This document shows positions 8,727-17,057 of a DNA stretch of 64,000 nucleotides, in pieces. The position numbers and the translations under genes are program-made. The stretch's first letter is position 1, and every line of letters starts with the position of its first letter. The notes under the pieces were generated by a model that saw nothing but the letters and a program-made list of their open reading frames with translations, made no database searches and was not told the DNA's origin. Source of the DNA: CBINFS01 sp966250015 (GTDB lineage Bacteria; Bacteroidota; Rhodothermia; Rhodothermales; DASSAV01). The stretch spans positions 62,001-126,000 of the forward strand of contig CBINFS010000008.1 of assembly GCA_966250015.1 (NCBI GenBank). The letters run 5' to 3'.

Positions 8727-10409
8727 TCAAATCCAGAAGCTGAAGTAGAAATACACCCAGAGAACGATCCCCAGAACGATGATCGTTCCAATTACTTCAG
8801 GCGCACCCCAGCTTGCGCGACTTTCAGCCCGGTCTGCCGCGGTGACGGAACGATACGTTAACCCGCGGATTTGCTCGTCGGGTTCAGGCGGCGTCATGTA
8901 GGACAGTATGATTACCAGCGCGATACAGAACAAGAAGAGTACACCCGAGAAGTAGTATCCGTTAAACGCCCCGATCGCCCCGAGGACACCGGTCGGTGCC
9001 ATCGCCCCGCTTTGTACCAGTGTCTGAAGCGTCAGCTTGATCATTCCCAGCACAAACCCGACGATCATGCCCCAGAATGCACCAGTTTTATTGATCCGGC
9101 GATTGAATAAACCCAGTAGAAACACAGCCGTAATGGGGGGCGCAAGAAAACCCTGGACGTTTTGCAGATAATCGTACAGGCCGCTGTTGGACTCCGAGAC
9201 CGTCTTCATGATCGGAATCCATAGCAATCCAAACCCTACGACGACGGTCGTGGCAATCCGGCCCACGCGAACGAGATGGCGCTCCGATTTACCGGGACGC
9301 AGCTTTTCATAAATGTCGACCGTGAACAATGTGGCAGACGAGTTGAACAGGGAGGCCAGCGAGCTCATGAGGGCAGAGAGCAGCCCTCCCACGACCAGTC
9401 CCCGTAACCCTATCGGCAGCAGTTCGGCAACCATGGTCGGGAAGACCATGTCCCCGAGCATTTCCCCATTTGGACCCGTCGGGATGTGGATCAAACCTTT
9501 CGTATGCAGTGCGTACCCGATCATACCCGGAATGAGGAAGATGAAAACGGGCCAGAGTTTGAGGAACGCACCCCAGATGGCGCCACGACGAGCGTCTTTA
9601 AGTGAGCGGGCTGACAGCGTGCGTTGCACGATGTACTGGTCGGTACACCAATACCAGATTCCAATGACAGGGGAGGCGATCATCACCCCGAGCCATGGAA
9701 AATCCGGATCCGAATTGGGGCGCCAAAGAGCAAATCGCTCGGCACTCTGACCCACGATCGACCGCAGTTCTTCCCACCCGCCGAGTTGATACAGACCAAA
9801 TACCGTGATAAAAATTGAGCCGATCAGCAGGAGAGCAGTCTGGAGTACTTCAGTATAGACAACCGCCCGCAGACCCCCAAAAATGGTGTAGATACCGGTT
9901 AACACGACAGTCGTAACCGCACCAACCCAGAAAGCGTTGTCCGGAGTGCCGAAGGTATCGGGAAGAAGCGTCCGGAAAACGAGCGCCCCGGCATAGACCG
10001 TGACGGACACCTTAGTAAAGACGTAAGCGACCAGCGAAACGATCGAGAGCACCCAGCGGGAACGGGAGCTAAACCGGCGCTCGAGGAACTCGGGCATGGT
10101 AAAAACGCCCGACCGGTAATAAAACGGCACGAAGACCCATGCGAGCAGGAGCATGATCCATGCATGGAGCTCCCAGTGCGCCTGCGCCATTCCGTTGTTT
10201 GCGCCGCTTCCCGCAAGGCCTACGATGTGCTCCGAACCGATGTTCGAGGCAAGCAGTGAGGTGCCTACGACAAACCAGCTAATGTTTCGTCCCGCAAGAA
10301 AGTAATCCGCAGTCGTGCTCGTCCGCTTCGACGACCACCATGCGATGGCCACCAGAACAGCGAAATATGCCCCGACGATCAACCAATCGATGGTACCGAT
10401 TATACCCAT
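8727..10409 (-). CDS. SSS-family sodium/sugar symporter (SGLT-like)
   Basis: 560-residue inner-membrane protein with about 14 hydrophobic helices. Family marks: IVGAYFAVLVAIAWWSSKRT, DYFLAGRNISWFVVGTSLLASNIG near the N-terminus, FVPFYYRSGVFTMPEFLERRF, the IFGGLRAVVYTEVLQT segment, and GLLSALMSSLASLFNSSATLFTVDIY, which forms the sodium-site region. This places it with solute:sodium symporters, close to the vSGLT galactose/glucose type. The galT and GHMP kinase genes just upstream support an aldose such as galactose or L-arabinose as substrate. Cytoplasmic C-terminal helix present. Co-oriented with neighbours; likely the same operon. Confidence 0.93.
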   Translation of the reverse strand: MGIIGTIDWLIVGAYFAVLVAIAWWSSKRTSTTADYFLAGRNISWFVVGTSLLASNIGSEHIVGLAGSGANNGMAQAHWELHAWIMLLLAWVFVPFYYRSGVFTMPEFLERRFSSRSRWVLSIVSLVAYVFTKVSVTVYAGALVFRTLLPDTFGTPDNAFWVGAVTTVVLTGIYTIFGGLRAVVYTEVLQTALLLIGSIFITVFGLYQLGGWEELRSIVGQSAERFALWRPNSDPDFPWLGVMIASPVIGIWYWCTDQYIVQRTLSARSLKDARRGAIWGAFLKLWPVFIFLIPGMIGYALHTKGLIHIPTGPNGEMLGDMVFPTMVAELLPIGLRGLVVGGLLSALMSSLASLFNSSATLFTVDIYEKLRPGKSERHLVRVGRIATTVVVGFGLLWIPIMKTVSESNSGLYDYLQNVQGFLAPPITAVFLLGLFNRRINKTGAFWGMIVGFVLGMIKLTLQTLVQSGAMAPTGVLGAIGAFNGYYFSGVLFLFCIALVIILSYMTPPEPDEQIRGLTYRSVTAADRAESRASWGAPEVIGTIIVLGIVLWVYFYFSFWI

Positions 10410-10498
10410 AGCAGTAGATTGGGGTTATAGTGGAAAAAAGGAAAAGGTGCCATCTCACACCGGTCTGCGACCGGCGTCGCACAGAAAAGAGGTATTGC

Positions 10499-11995
10499 TT
10501 ACAGCCCGAGGCGTAACTCAAGCAATCCTGTTTCAGCCAAACCTGTACTCGATCCACTAAAAACGGTAGCTGCCCGCCCACTCTTTTTCTGATACTCGGC
10601 GGCTATCGCTCGAACCGCTTCCGCGGCATCTACGGTGCCAAAGATAGCAACGGTACCACCACTTCCACCTCCCGTTATTTTTGCACCGTAAAGCCCTGAT
10701 TCCTTACCGGCTTCCCTGACCATCTCGACGATGAGGTCCGTCGCCTCACTACCGAGCCCACACGAATTGTAGCTTTCGTGTGATTCGTACATCAGCTGAC
10801 CCATTTCGATGGCAGCGTCGGGCAAGGCCTTCAATTCATTCAATAAATCGGTAAACCGCCTAACGCGAGCATGCTCGAATATGGGGTGGGCGGTCGCAGC
10901 CTTCACGGGGTAAGTACGGTCGGATAAAACCGTGGTGACCCTGTCCGTGATGCCGCCATATCGGGTTAAGAACTGGCTTCCCGATAAGACTTCCGGAAGG
11001 TGAGCCTCAAAATCGGCTTTGTATTCTTGCGGTGTAAGGTTCGCAAGGTATCCGTGCCATCGTGGATCGTCGACCCTGACCCTATGGCCTTCGTTGTAGA
11101 CGTCCAGGCCGGCCATTTCGGCAATTATCCGGTACCCCATGAAGGCTGCCGTTCTGACGGTCCCGTAATCGGCGCCAGACACCGCATGCCGCACACCCGA
11201 ATCGATTCCGTAAAAACCATACCCTCCGGGAATGTCGCAGAACCCCTCCATTTGAGCGGGCTGGCATAAGAGGCGCAATAGCTTGTCCTTCTTCCCGAAG
11301 ACGCTCGTCATCTGGTCCATTATGCCGCACGGCGCCCCGACGATAGTATTCTCCACCCACTGACAGGCCAGCGCGATTTCCTCGTTGGTCAAGTCGATGT
11401 CGAAGTGTTTTGCTATCACCGCCATGCACGCCACTTCCAGTGCGGCCGACGAGCTGACGCCCTTCCCCTCTGGCACCTCAGAATCGATGAATAATCGGAA
11501 GGAATCCGGCTGCTTCTCGCTACGGAAGGAGGTTCGATGCAGGCAGTAGTGTACCAGTCCCACCGGATAGGCGGCCCAGTGGTCCTTTTCATTTTCAGCA
11601 AACCAGGAAGACAGCGCCTCTCCTCTTGTTAAAGGACCGGACCAGAGGTCTTCCATGTGCACGCGAAATACGTGCAGCCTTCCTTCCCTTGCCGAGGTGA
11701 TCTCGATGATCCCATCCTGCGTTTCTTGCAGGGCTGCATAGGTGGCACAGGCGAGAGGCAACTCAAGCACGAGCGACCCGCTGTAGTCCGCAATACCCCC
11801 CATCACGTCGAGCCGCCCGGGCGCCCGGGATAGCAAGATGGGCGTATCGACATCGAAGTGCAGGGTCTCCTTCAGCTCGGACAGTTTGCGTATCATCGGC
11901 TCGAAGGGCCGACACTTATCGATACCCGCGTTGGTTACCTGTGGCTCTTTGGTCATGGGTGCATCCGAATGAGGGACAGCCCGAACCTTATTCAT
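10499..11995 (-). CDS. GHMP sugar 1-kinase, galactokinase family with arabinokinase-like active site
   Basis: 498 residues. GHMP kinase that makes a sugar 1-phosphate with ATP. Motif 1 is RAPGRLDVMGGIADYSG (residues 57-73), motif 2 VPEGKGVSSSAALEVA is the ATP loop, PCGIMDQMTSVFG carries the catalytic Asp, and motif 3 is KITGGGSGGT. Canonical galactokinases read GEHTDY in motif 1; here Glu67 and His68 positions are Gly and Ile, while Asp70 and Tyr71 are kept. I recall the same variant in plant L-arabinokinase ARA1. In galactokinases the missing Glu contacts the O6 hydroxyl, which arabinose lacks. About 45 extra N-terminal residues precede the core. It starts 8 bp after galT, so galactose remains a possible substrate. 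Confidence 0.88.
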   Translation of the reverse strand: MNKVRAVPHSDAPMTKEPQVTNAGIDKCRPFEPMIRKLSELKETLHFDVDTPILLSRAPGRLDVMGGIADYSGSLVLELPLACATYAALQETQDGIIEITSAREGRLHVFRVHMEDLWSGPLTRGEALSSWFAENEKDHWAAYPVGLVHYCLHRTSFRSEKQPDSFRLFIDSEVPEGKGVSSSAALEVACMAVIAKHFDIDLTNEEIALACQWVENTIVGAPCGIMDQMTSVFGKKDKLLRLLCQPAQMEGFCDIPGGYGFYGIDSGVRHAVSGADYGTVRTAAFMGYRIIAEMAGLDVYNEGHRVRVDDPRWHGYLANLTPQEYKADFEAHLPEVLSGSQFLTRYGGITDRVTTVLSDRTYPVKAATAHPIFEHARVRRFTDLLNELKALPDAAIEMGQLMYESHESYNSCGLGSEATDLIVEMVREAGKESGLYGAKITGGGSGGTVAIFGTVDAAEAVRAIAAEYQKKSGRAATVFSGSSTGLAETGLLELRLGL

Positions 11996-12003
11996 TGCGA
12001 CCT

Positions 12004-13029
12004 TCAGGCTTTTTTGTAGTGAACTGAAGGAACGGCCTGCAATTCAGCGGCCTTCTCTTCAGGTGACGTGTCGTTTATAAAGTTGCCTCCTCCCACCTCG
12101 GGACCGGCCAGATACTTGAGAAGACCCGGCTTGCGTAGAGGCGGGTGGATCTCAACGTGGAAGTGAAAACCTGGATGTGGTTTGCCATCGGTCGGCTCCT
12201 GATGAAACACCATAACGTATGGAAATGACATCTTCCAGAGGTTATCCATTCGTACGACCGTGTCGTGCAAGACAGCGCCGAAATCCTCCAGCTCGTCACG
12301 GCTGAGTCCTGCCAGGCTACCGTGTGCTTCCCTTGGCGAGATGAACGTCTCGTAAGGATACCTGGCGCAGTAAGGAATGAATGAAAGGGTCTGGTCGCTG
12401 CTGATCAGGATGCGTCGCCCGTCCTCTTCTTCTGCACGTATCATACTCTGGAGTAAGGACTCCCTGTGTTCAGTGAAGTGCCTGCTGGACGCTTCAACCT
12501 CGATCTCTATTGTTTTAAATACAAAGTTTGTCGCGTAGATCTGGCTGTGTGGATGGGGATTGCTGACCCCCACCACCGCACCCTTGTTCTCAAACATGAG
12601 AACGTGGTTGATTTCCGGATGGGCTCCAAGCTCGCGATATTGTTCCTGCAAAACGACCAGCAGGTCTACAACCTGCTCGTACGACAGCTCGGCGAGCGTC
12701 AGGTCGTGTCTGGGCGTAAACGAGACGACACGTGCAATGCCGTTGGCCCGCTGATTGCGGTAGATACCCGGTGGCGGTTGAAGGTCTGTCGGGGCGGATA
12801 GCCCTACGCAGGGTTTGTCATTGTCGAAAACAAATACCCCGTCATATTCGGGATTCTGCTTGCCCGACACACGGCGATTCCCTGGGCAGAGATAGCAGTC
12901 CTTATCGTAGGCCGGTAAAACTTCACTGCTTTCCTGCACCGTCTCTCCGCTCCAGGGGCGATCATTACGATGCGCCGCAATCATGACCCACTCTTGCCTC
13001 AAGGGGTGCCAGCGTTCTTCCCAGACCAT
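12004..13029 (-). CDS. galT: Galactose-1-phosphate uridylyltransferase
   Basis: 341-residue HIT-superfamily enzyme of the Leloir pathway that exchanges UMP between UDP-glucose and galactose-1-phosphate. The N-terminal RWHPLRQEWVMIAAHRNDRPW is typical, the zinc cysteines lie in CYLCPGN (about 41-47), and the catalytic H-P-H triad is in NPHPHSQIYA (about 157-166) with the nucleophilic His. A second zinc/His segment is near FHFHVEIHPPL. It is the first gene of the leftward operon and is followed after 8 bp by the sugar kinase. The kinase's unusual active site leaves open whether the partner sugar phosphate is galactose-1-P or another one. No galE or mutarotase is seen in the window. Confidence 0.95.
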   Translation of the reverse strand: MVWEERWHPLRQEWVMIAAHRNDRPWSGETVQESSEVLPAYDKDCYLCPGNRRVSGKQNPEYDGVFVFDNDKPCVGLSAPTDLQPPPGIYRNQRANGIARVVSFTPRHDLTLAELSYEQVVDLLVVLQEQYRELGAHPEINHVLMFENKGAVVGVSNPHPHSQIYATNFVFKTIEIEVEASSRHFTEHRESLLQSMIRAEEEDGRRILISSDQTLSFIPYCARYPYETFISPREAHGSLAGLSRDELEDFGAVLHDTVVRMDNLWKMSFPYVMVFHQEPTDGKPHPGFHFHVEIHPPLRKPGLLKYLAGPEVGGGNFINDTSPEEKAAELQAVPSVHYKKA

Positions 13030-13279
13030 AGCGTATCGGCAGGATTACTTTTCAACGATGAGAAACAGGCACGTTGGCTCGATCCACATTTTAATGAAAA
13101 CAAAATTGCACCGCACGGTCTTTTCTAGTCGAAAGTGGCGTAATGCACCTGAAAAATGTTCGGCAGTTTCGTAATTGATCTGTTTTCAGCCCGCGTTTTT
13201 ATCGATCATGTGCTATGTTATACATTCGGAGTTGAAGCAGTTGACGTCGCAATCACAACCGCAAACAAGTATTACCGTC

Positions 13280-14209
13280 ATGGATGCCCGTATCAATCGT
13301 CGCGATTTTATGAAGCAGACAACCCTTTTTGCCGCGGGGCTGGGCACCGCTTCTTTTCCCACGAGGCTTTTTTCAGGAAGCGGCCAGGACCCGCTCTTTC
13401 GTATTTCTCTCGCACAATGGTCCCTAAACCGCAAATTTTTCTCCGGCGAGCTTGACAATCTGGATTTTGCCAAGACCACGCGCAGCCTCGGGATCGACGG
13501 GGTTGAATACGTCAATCAATTCTTTATGGACAAAGCGAAGGACATGGCGTATTTGCGCGAGATGAAGAACCGTGCGGAGAACGAGGGTGTCCAGAGCATT
13601 CTGATCATGTGCGACAATGAAGGGGCGCTCGGTGCACCCGATGAGGAGGAGCGGAAGAAAGCGGTCGAGAACCACTATAAGTGGGTCGACGCGGCAAAAT
13701 TCCTCGGCTGCCACTCCATCCGCGTCAACGGATATAGCACGTCTGACTACGAGGAGTCTCAAAAGCTCGTGGCGGACGGGCTTTCTCGTTTGATCGAATA
13801 CGCCGATACGCAGGACATCAACGTCATCGTCGAGAACCACGGCGGGTACTCCAGCAACGCCAAGTGGCTCGTCGGCGTCATGAAGCTCGTCGATCATCCC
13901 CGTGTCGGTACCCTGCCCGACTTCGGCAATTTCCGGATCAGCCAGGATGAAACGTACGACTCCTATGAGGGCGTCCGCGAAATGATGCCGTATGCAAAAG
14001 GGGTCAGCGTCAAACCGCAGGGATACGACGCGAACGGCAACTCCATCGAAATTGACCTCGCCCGCATGATGCGAATCGTGCTCGACGCAGGCTATCACGG
14101 TTATTGCGGAATCGAGCACGGTCCCGAGGGGCGGGAGCTGGAGGCCATTCGGGAGCTCAACGAGAAGCTGATTCAGGTCCGCGACCAATTGGCCGCAGAA
14201 AAATCCTGA
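13280..14209 (+). CDS. Tat-exported TIM-barrel protein of the sugar isomerase/epimerase family
   Basis: 309 residues from the ATG at 13280. This start places the Tat signal (NRRDFMKQTT plus hydrophobic segment) at residues 5-30; a longer frame upstream adds only unlikely sequence. The mature part is an AP_endonuc_2/xylose-isomerase-like barrel with probable metal ligands in VIVENHGG, GTLPDFGN, VSVKPQG and YCGIEHGPEG. Family members isomerise, epimerise or cleave sugars and sugar lactones; a periplasmic location is implied by the Tat signal. It is divergent from galT, with about 250 bp between them. One of three exported barrels of this type in the window. Substrate unknown. Confidence 0.85.
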   Translation: MDARINRRDFMKQTTLFAAGLGTASFPTRLFSGSGQDPLFRISLAQWSLNRKFFSGELDNLDFAKTTRSLGIDGVEYVNQFFMDKAKDMAYLREMKNRAENEGVQSILIMCDNEGALGAPDEEERKKAVENHYKWVDAAKFLGCHSIRVNGYSTSDYEESQKLVADGLSRLIEYADTQDINVIVENHGGYSSNAKWLVGVMKLVDHPRVGTLPDFGNFRISQDETYDSYEGVREMMPYAKGVSVKPQGYDANGNSIEIDLARMMRIVLDAGYHGYCGIEHGPEGRELEAIRELNEKLIQVRDQLAAEKS

Positions 14210-14259
14210 GTTCAGGTATCATCGGCATCAGCCACATAGATACCACCTTTCCGAAAAAA

Positions 14260-14303
14260 GCAAGGCCGGTGGGGGTGTCCAACGTTGCCCTCACCGGCCT
14301 TGC
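14260..14303. terminator. Hairpin between convergent genes
   Basis: Long stem with 12-bp arms GCAAGGCCGGTG and CACCGGCCTTGC around a 20-base loop, lying between the convergent TIM-barrel and cstA genes. T-richness after it is modest on the plus strand (TTACTTTGTT) and A-rich sequence precedes it (T-rich on the minus strand), so it may serve both genes. Confidence 0.65.
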
Positions 14304-14351
14304 CTTACTTTGTTAGGTGTAAAACCGCTTAGCTGAAGTATTCCGGCTCGC

Positions 14352-15980
14352 TCAGCTCGTCTGTACGGTCACCTGCTGGTCCACCACGCGAAGGCTCCTG
14401 TACGCTAGGCGAAGCAACACGATGGCCAGAACGAATAGGAAAGTTGCCACAACAGCGAGAATGTATACGTGCTGGTTGAAGTAATTCCAGGCGAACAAGA
14501 ATAGCGACGAGAGCGTCACGGCAAACATAAACACCATCGGCACCAGCGTAAACACCGGATTGACGTTTTTCTTGATCAGCCAGACGCTAACCGCCAGCAA
14601 GGCTAATGCCCCCAGTAGCTGATTGGCAGATCCAAAAATCGGCCAGAGCGTGCCGAATTCACCGGTGGTCAGTAGCAGCACACTGAGGAAAACCGGGACG
14701 GTCGTCGCTACGTAACGATTCTTCGCCAGTACGCGGGCTGCGGATTGGGGCGACCCCTCGAAATACTCCTGAACGATATATCGAGCGAGACGCGTGCACG
14801 TATCGAGCGTCGTAAGCGCAAAGGCAGACACCGTCAAGGCCACGAAGGACACACCCAGCTCGTAAGGAATGCCAATCGCCGCCATGAACCCTCCGACTCC
14901 CTGAGAGAACAGCGTGACGGGACCCACCTCCGTCAGCCGGCTGACGTAGTCGTCTCTCAGCAGAACGATCACCGAAATCAAGGCTACGACAGCGAGCAAA
15001 CTCTCGATCAGCATCCCCCCGTAGCCGATCACCCTGGCGTCTTCTTCCCTATCGATTTGCTTCGAAGTCGTCCCCGAAGCCACCAGCGAGTGAAAGCCTG
15101 AAATGGCGCCGCAGGCTACCGTAACGAACAACACGGGGAAGAGGTATCCGAGCCCTTCGACGTGCAGCGCGACATCCGTATCCATGCGAATCTCTGGCCT
15201 CGCTACGAAAATGCCCAGCACGCCAAACAGAATCATCCCGTAAAGCAAAAAGGAATTTAGAAAATCACGAGGCTGTAGAAGAACCCATACCGGAGCAACG
15301 CTTGCGAGGAAGATGTACGCAAAAAGAATCACCATCCAGACGCCATAACCGATCTCGAGCGGCAGCCTGCTACCAGCAAAAACCAGGAAGTACATCAAGG
15401 CTACGCCGATAACCGTTGACAGCCAGAAAGGAAGGTTGAAACGTTTTGTGATGAATCCAAACGCCACAGCCAGAAAAATGAAAAACATTGAGGCCGAGCC
15501 TGAGGACGGTACAGATACGAAGGTTTTGGCAATGATGTCGGCAAAGACTGCGATGACGAGAATCAGAGTCGAAAAGCTGAAGATCAGAAAAAGTCGTTTA
15601 CCCGCATCGCCAATGTACCGCTGAATGATCTCACCAATCGATTTCCCTTTGTGACGAAGGGAAGCCGTCATCGACGCCAGATCGTGAACGGCCCCAAAAA
15701 AGATTCCGCCAAGCAATATCCAGAGCAGCGCCGGAATCCACCCAAATGCCACTGCAATGACCGGCCCCACGATCGGACCCGCTCCGGCAATCGATGCGAA
15801 ATGGTGACCGAGAACGACGATCCGTCGGCTCGGTTCATAATCCACTCCGTCTCTCATGGTATGCGCTGGCGTGGGGTTATCATTACTGATGCCCAACCTA
15901 CCGGCGATGTATCTACCGTAGAACCGATACGCCAGTAAAAGGACCACCACAGAGATAAGGAGTATTCCAATGGAAGACAT
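14352..15980 (-). CDS. cstA: CstA family carbon-starvation / peptide-pyruvate transporter
   Basis: 542-residue inner-membrane protein with a dozen or more helices. Signature segments: YRFYGRYIA, HHFASIAGAGPIVGPVIAVAFGW, LWILLGGIFFGAVHDLASM, and CGAISGFHSLVASGTTSKQI. It is shorter than the about 700-residue E. coli CstA, as in many other phyla. Family members import pyruvate or peptides in nutrient limitation. The ATG at 15980 has GAGG upstream; a TTG 15 bp earlier is possible. It ends convergent with the TIM-barrel gene across the hairpin at 14260-14303. Confidence 0.92.
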   Translation of the reverse strand: MSSIGILLISVVVLLLAYRFYGRYIAGRLGISNDNPTPAHTMRDGVDYEPSRRIVVLGHHFASIAGAGPIVGPVIAVAFGWIPALLWILLGGIFFGAVHDLASMTASLRHKGKSIGEIIQRYIGDAGKRLFLIFSFSTLILVIAVFADIIAKTFVSVPSSGSASMFFIFLAVAFGFITKRFNLPFWLSTVIGVALMYFLVFAGSRLPLEIGYGVWMVILFAYIFLASVAPVWVLLQPRDFLNSFLLYGMILFGVLGIFVARPEIRMDTDVALHVEGLGYLFPVLFVTVACGAISGFHSLVASGTTSKQIDREEDARVIGYGGMLIESLLAVVALISVIVLLRDDYVSRLTEVGPVTLFSQGVGGFMAAIGIPYELGVSFVALTVSAFALTTLDTCTRLARYIVQEYFEGSPQSAARVLAKNRYVATTVPVFLSVLLLTTGEFGTLWPIFGSANQLLGALALLAVSVWLIKKNVNPVFTLVPMVFMFAVTLSSLFLFAWNYFNQHVYILAVVATFLFVLAIVLLRLAYRSLRVVDQQVTVQTS

Positions 15981-16145
15981 TTGAATTGTCCTCAATCGTT
16001 TCGAAAGAGAAATTGAACCGGCGTCGGGAATCTACCTGCAGAAATAATACAGGGTTCCGCGTCGCTCGACCTGCATTCTTACGGCCGGTTGTACTTACGG
16101 CCCAACAAGATTAACCCACACGCCTGCTGGAAAGCAATATCGCAG

Positions 16146-16985
16146 CTAAGAACGACCAATCCGTAATCGATAAAAACCGTCGCGCTGCGCCTCGACGGTA
16201 ACAGCTCCGCCAAAAACGGAAGACAATGCCGACGACGTGAGGACTTTTTCCTTTGGACCATCTTCGAGCACTTGTCCATCACGAAGCAGTACGACACGGT
16301 TCATTTCAGGAAATATCTCTTCGACGTGATGGGTGATGAGAATCAGCGTTTTACCTGCCCGAACCAGGCGGCGTAACGTCGAAAGAAGCCGTGCACTGGC
16401 GAGAGGATCGAGACCGGTCGTTGGCTCGTCGAGAAGAAGTGCGGGCGGATCGAGCGCAAGCGCCCTCGCTATGAGGACCCTGCGCACCTCTCCGGTTGAC
16501 ATTTCGTCGAGTGGTTTCTCGGAGAGATGACCTGCCTCCATGGCAAGAAGAGCAGCTCTGCTCGCCTCGATGTGGGCTTCCGTAACCTTCTGATTCGCGA
16601 AGAGCCCTCTACTCGCAAAGAAACCGCTCACTACCGTATCCAGTCCACGATGCGCCCGTCCCCTCTCGGAAAAGAGTTGGTCGGTATCGGGCGAGACGAT
16701 GCCAATCAGCTTTCGCAGCTCGAATACGTCCCAACGATCCCTGCCGAATATCCGGACGATTGCCTCACGATCCAAAAACCGGTAAGGCCGGATCTGATAG
16801 AGCAACAGCTTTACCAGCGTAGACTTTCCCGAACCGTTAGGACCCAGAATAACCGTCTGGTCTCCCCTTCTGATCGTCAAATCCACGTCCCGCAGGATCC
16901 ACTTCCCCGATCGAAGCGCCACGGACACGTTTTGAAGCGAAATGACCTCATCGTTTTCGACTGGAATACTGCCCGAAGAGATCAT
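16146..16985 (-). CDS. ABC transporter ATP-binding protein, lone
   Basis: 279-residue cytoplasmic ATPase. Walker A GPNGSGKST (about 51-59), Q-loop region near VSPDTDQLFSERG, the ABC signature in a degenerate form MSTGEVRRVLIARAL (canonical LSGGQ replaced by MSTGE), Walker B ALLLDEPTTGLDP and the H-loop ITHHVEEIF are all present. No permease or binding protein is adjacent. The form resembles the YlmA/ModF-like branch of iron or molybdate ATPases, but this cannot be fixed from sequence. The ATG at 16985 is preferred to a TTG 9 bp upstream. It follows the rhamnosidase gene by 72 bp on the same strand. Confidence 0.9.
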   Translation of the reverse strand: MISSGSIPVENDEVISLQNVSVALRSGKWILRDVDLTIRRGDQTVILGPNGSGKSTLVKLLLYQIRPYRFLDREAIVRIFGRDRWDVFELRKLIGIVSPDTDQLFSERGRAHRGLDTVVSGFFASRGLFANQKVTEAHIEASRAALLAMEAGHLSEKPLDEMSTGEVRRVLIARALALDPPALLLDEPTTGLDPLASARLLSTLRRLVRAGKTLILITHHVEEIFPEMNRVVLLRDGQVLEDGPKEKVLTSSALSSVFGGAVTVEAQRDGFYRLRIGRS

Positions 16986-17057
16986 TGCTCGCAATTACGT
17001 TCAGGTTGTGACGGTTTTTCCTCACGAGGGAATGTTCAGGAATACGTTGAGACCGGA

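Noticed and set aside
13424..14188. Long open frame antisense to the TIM-barrel gene
   Set aside because: It mirrors the codon pattern of the true gene, with no ribosome site or family features; the same applies to similar antisense frames at 4129-4866, 7898-8572, 17634-18308, 32421-32978 and 45601-46509.
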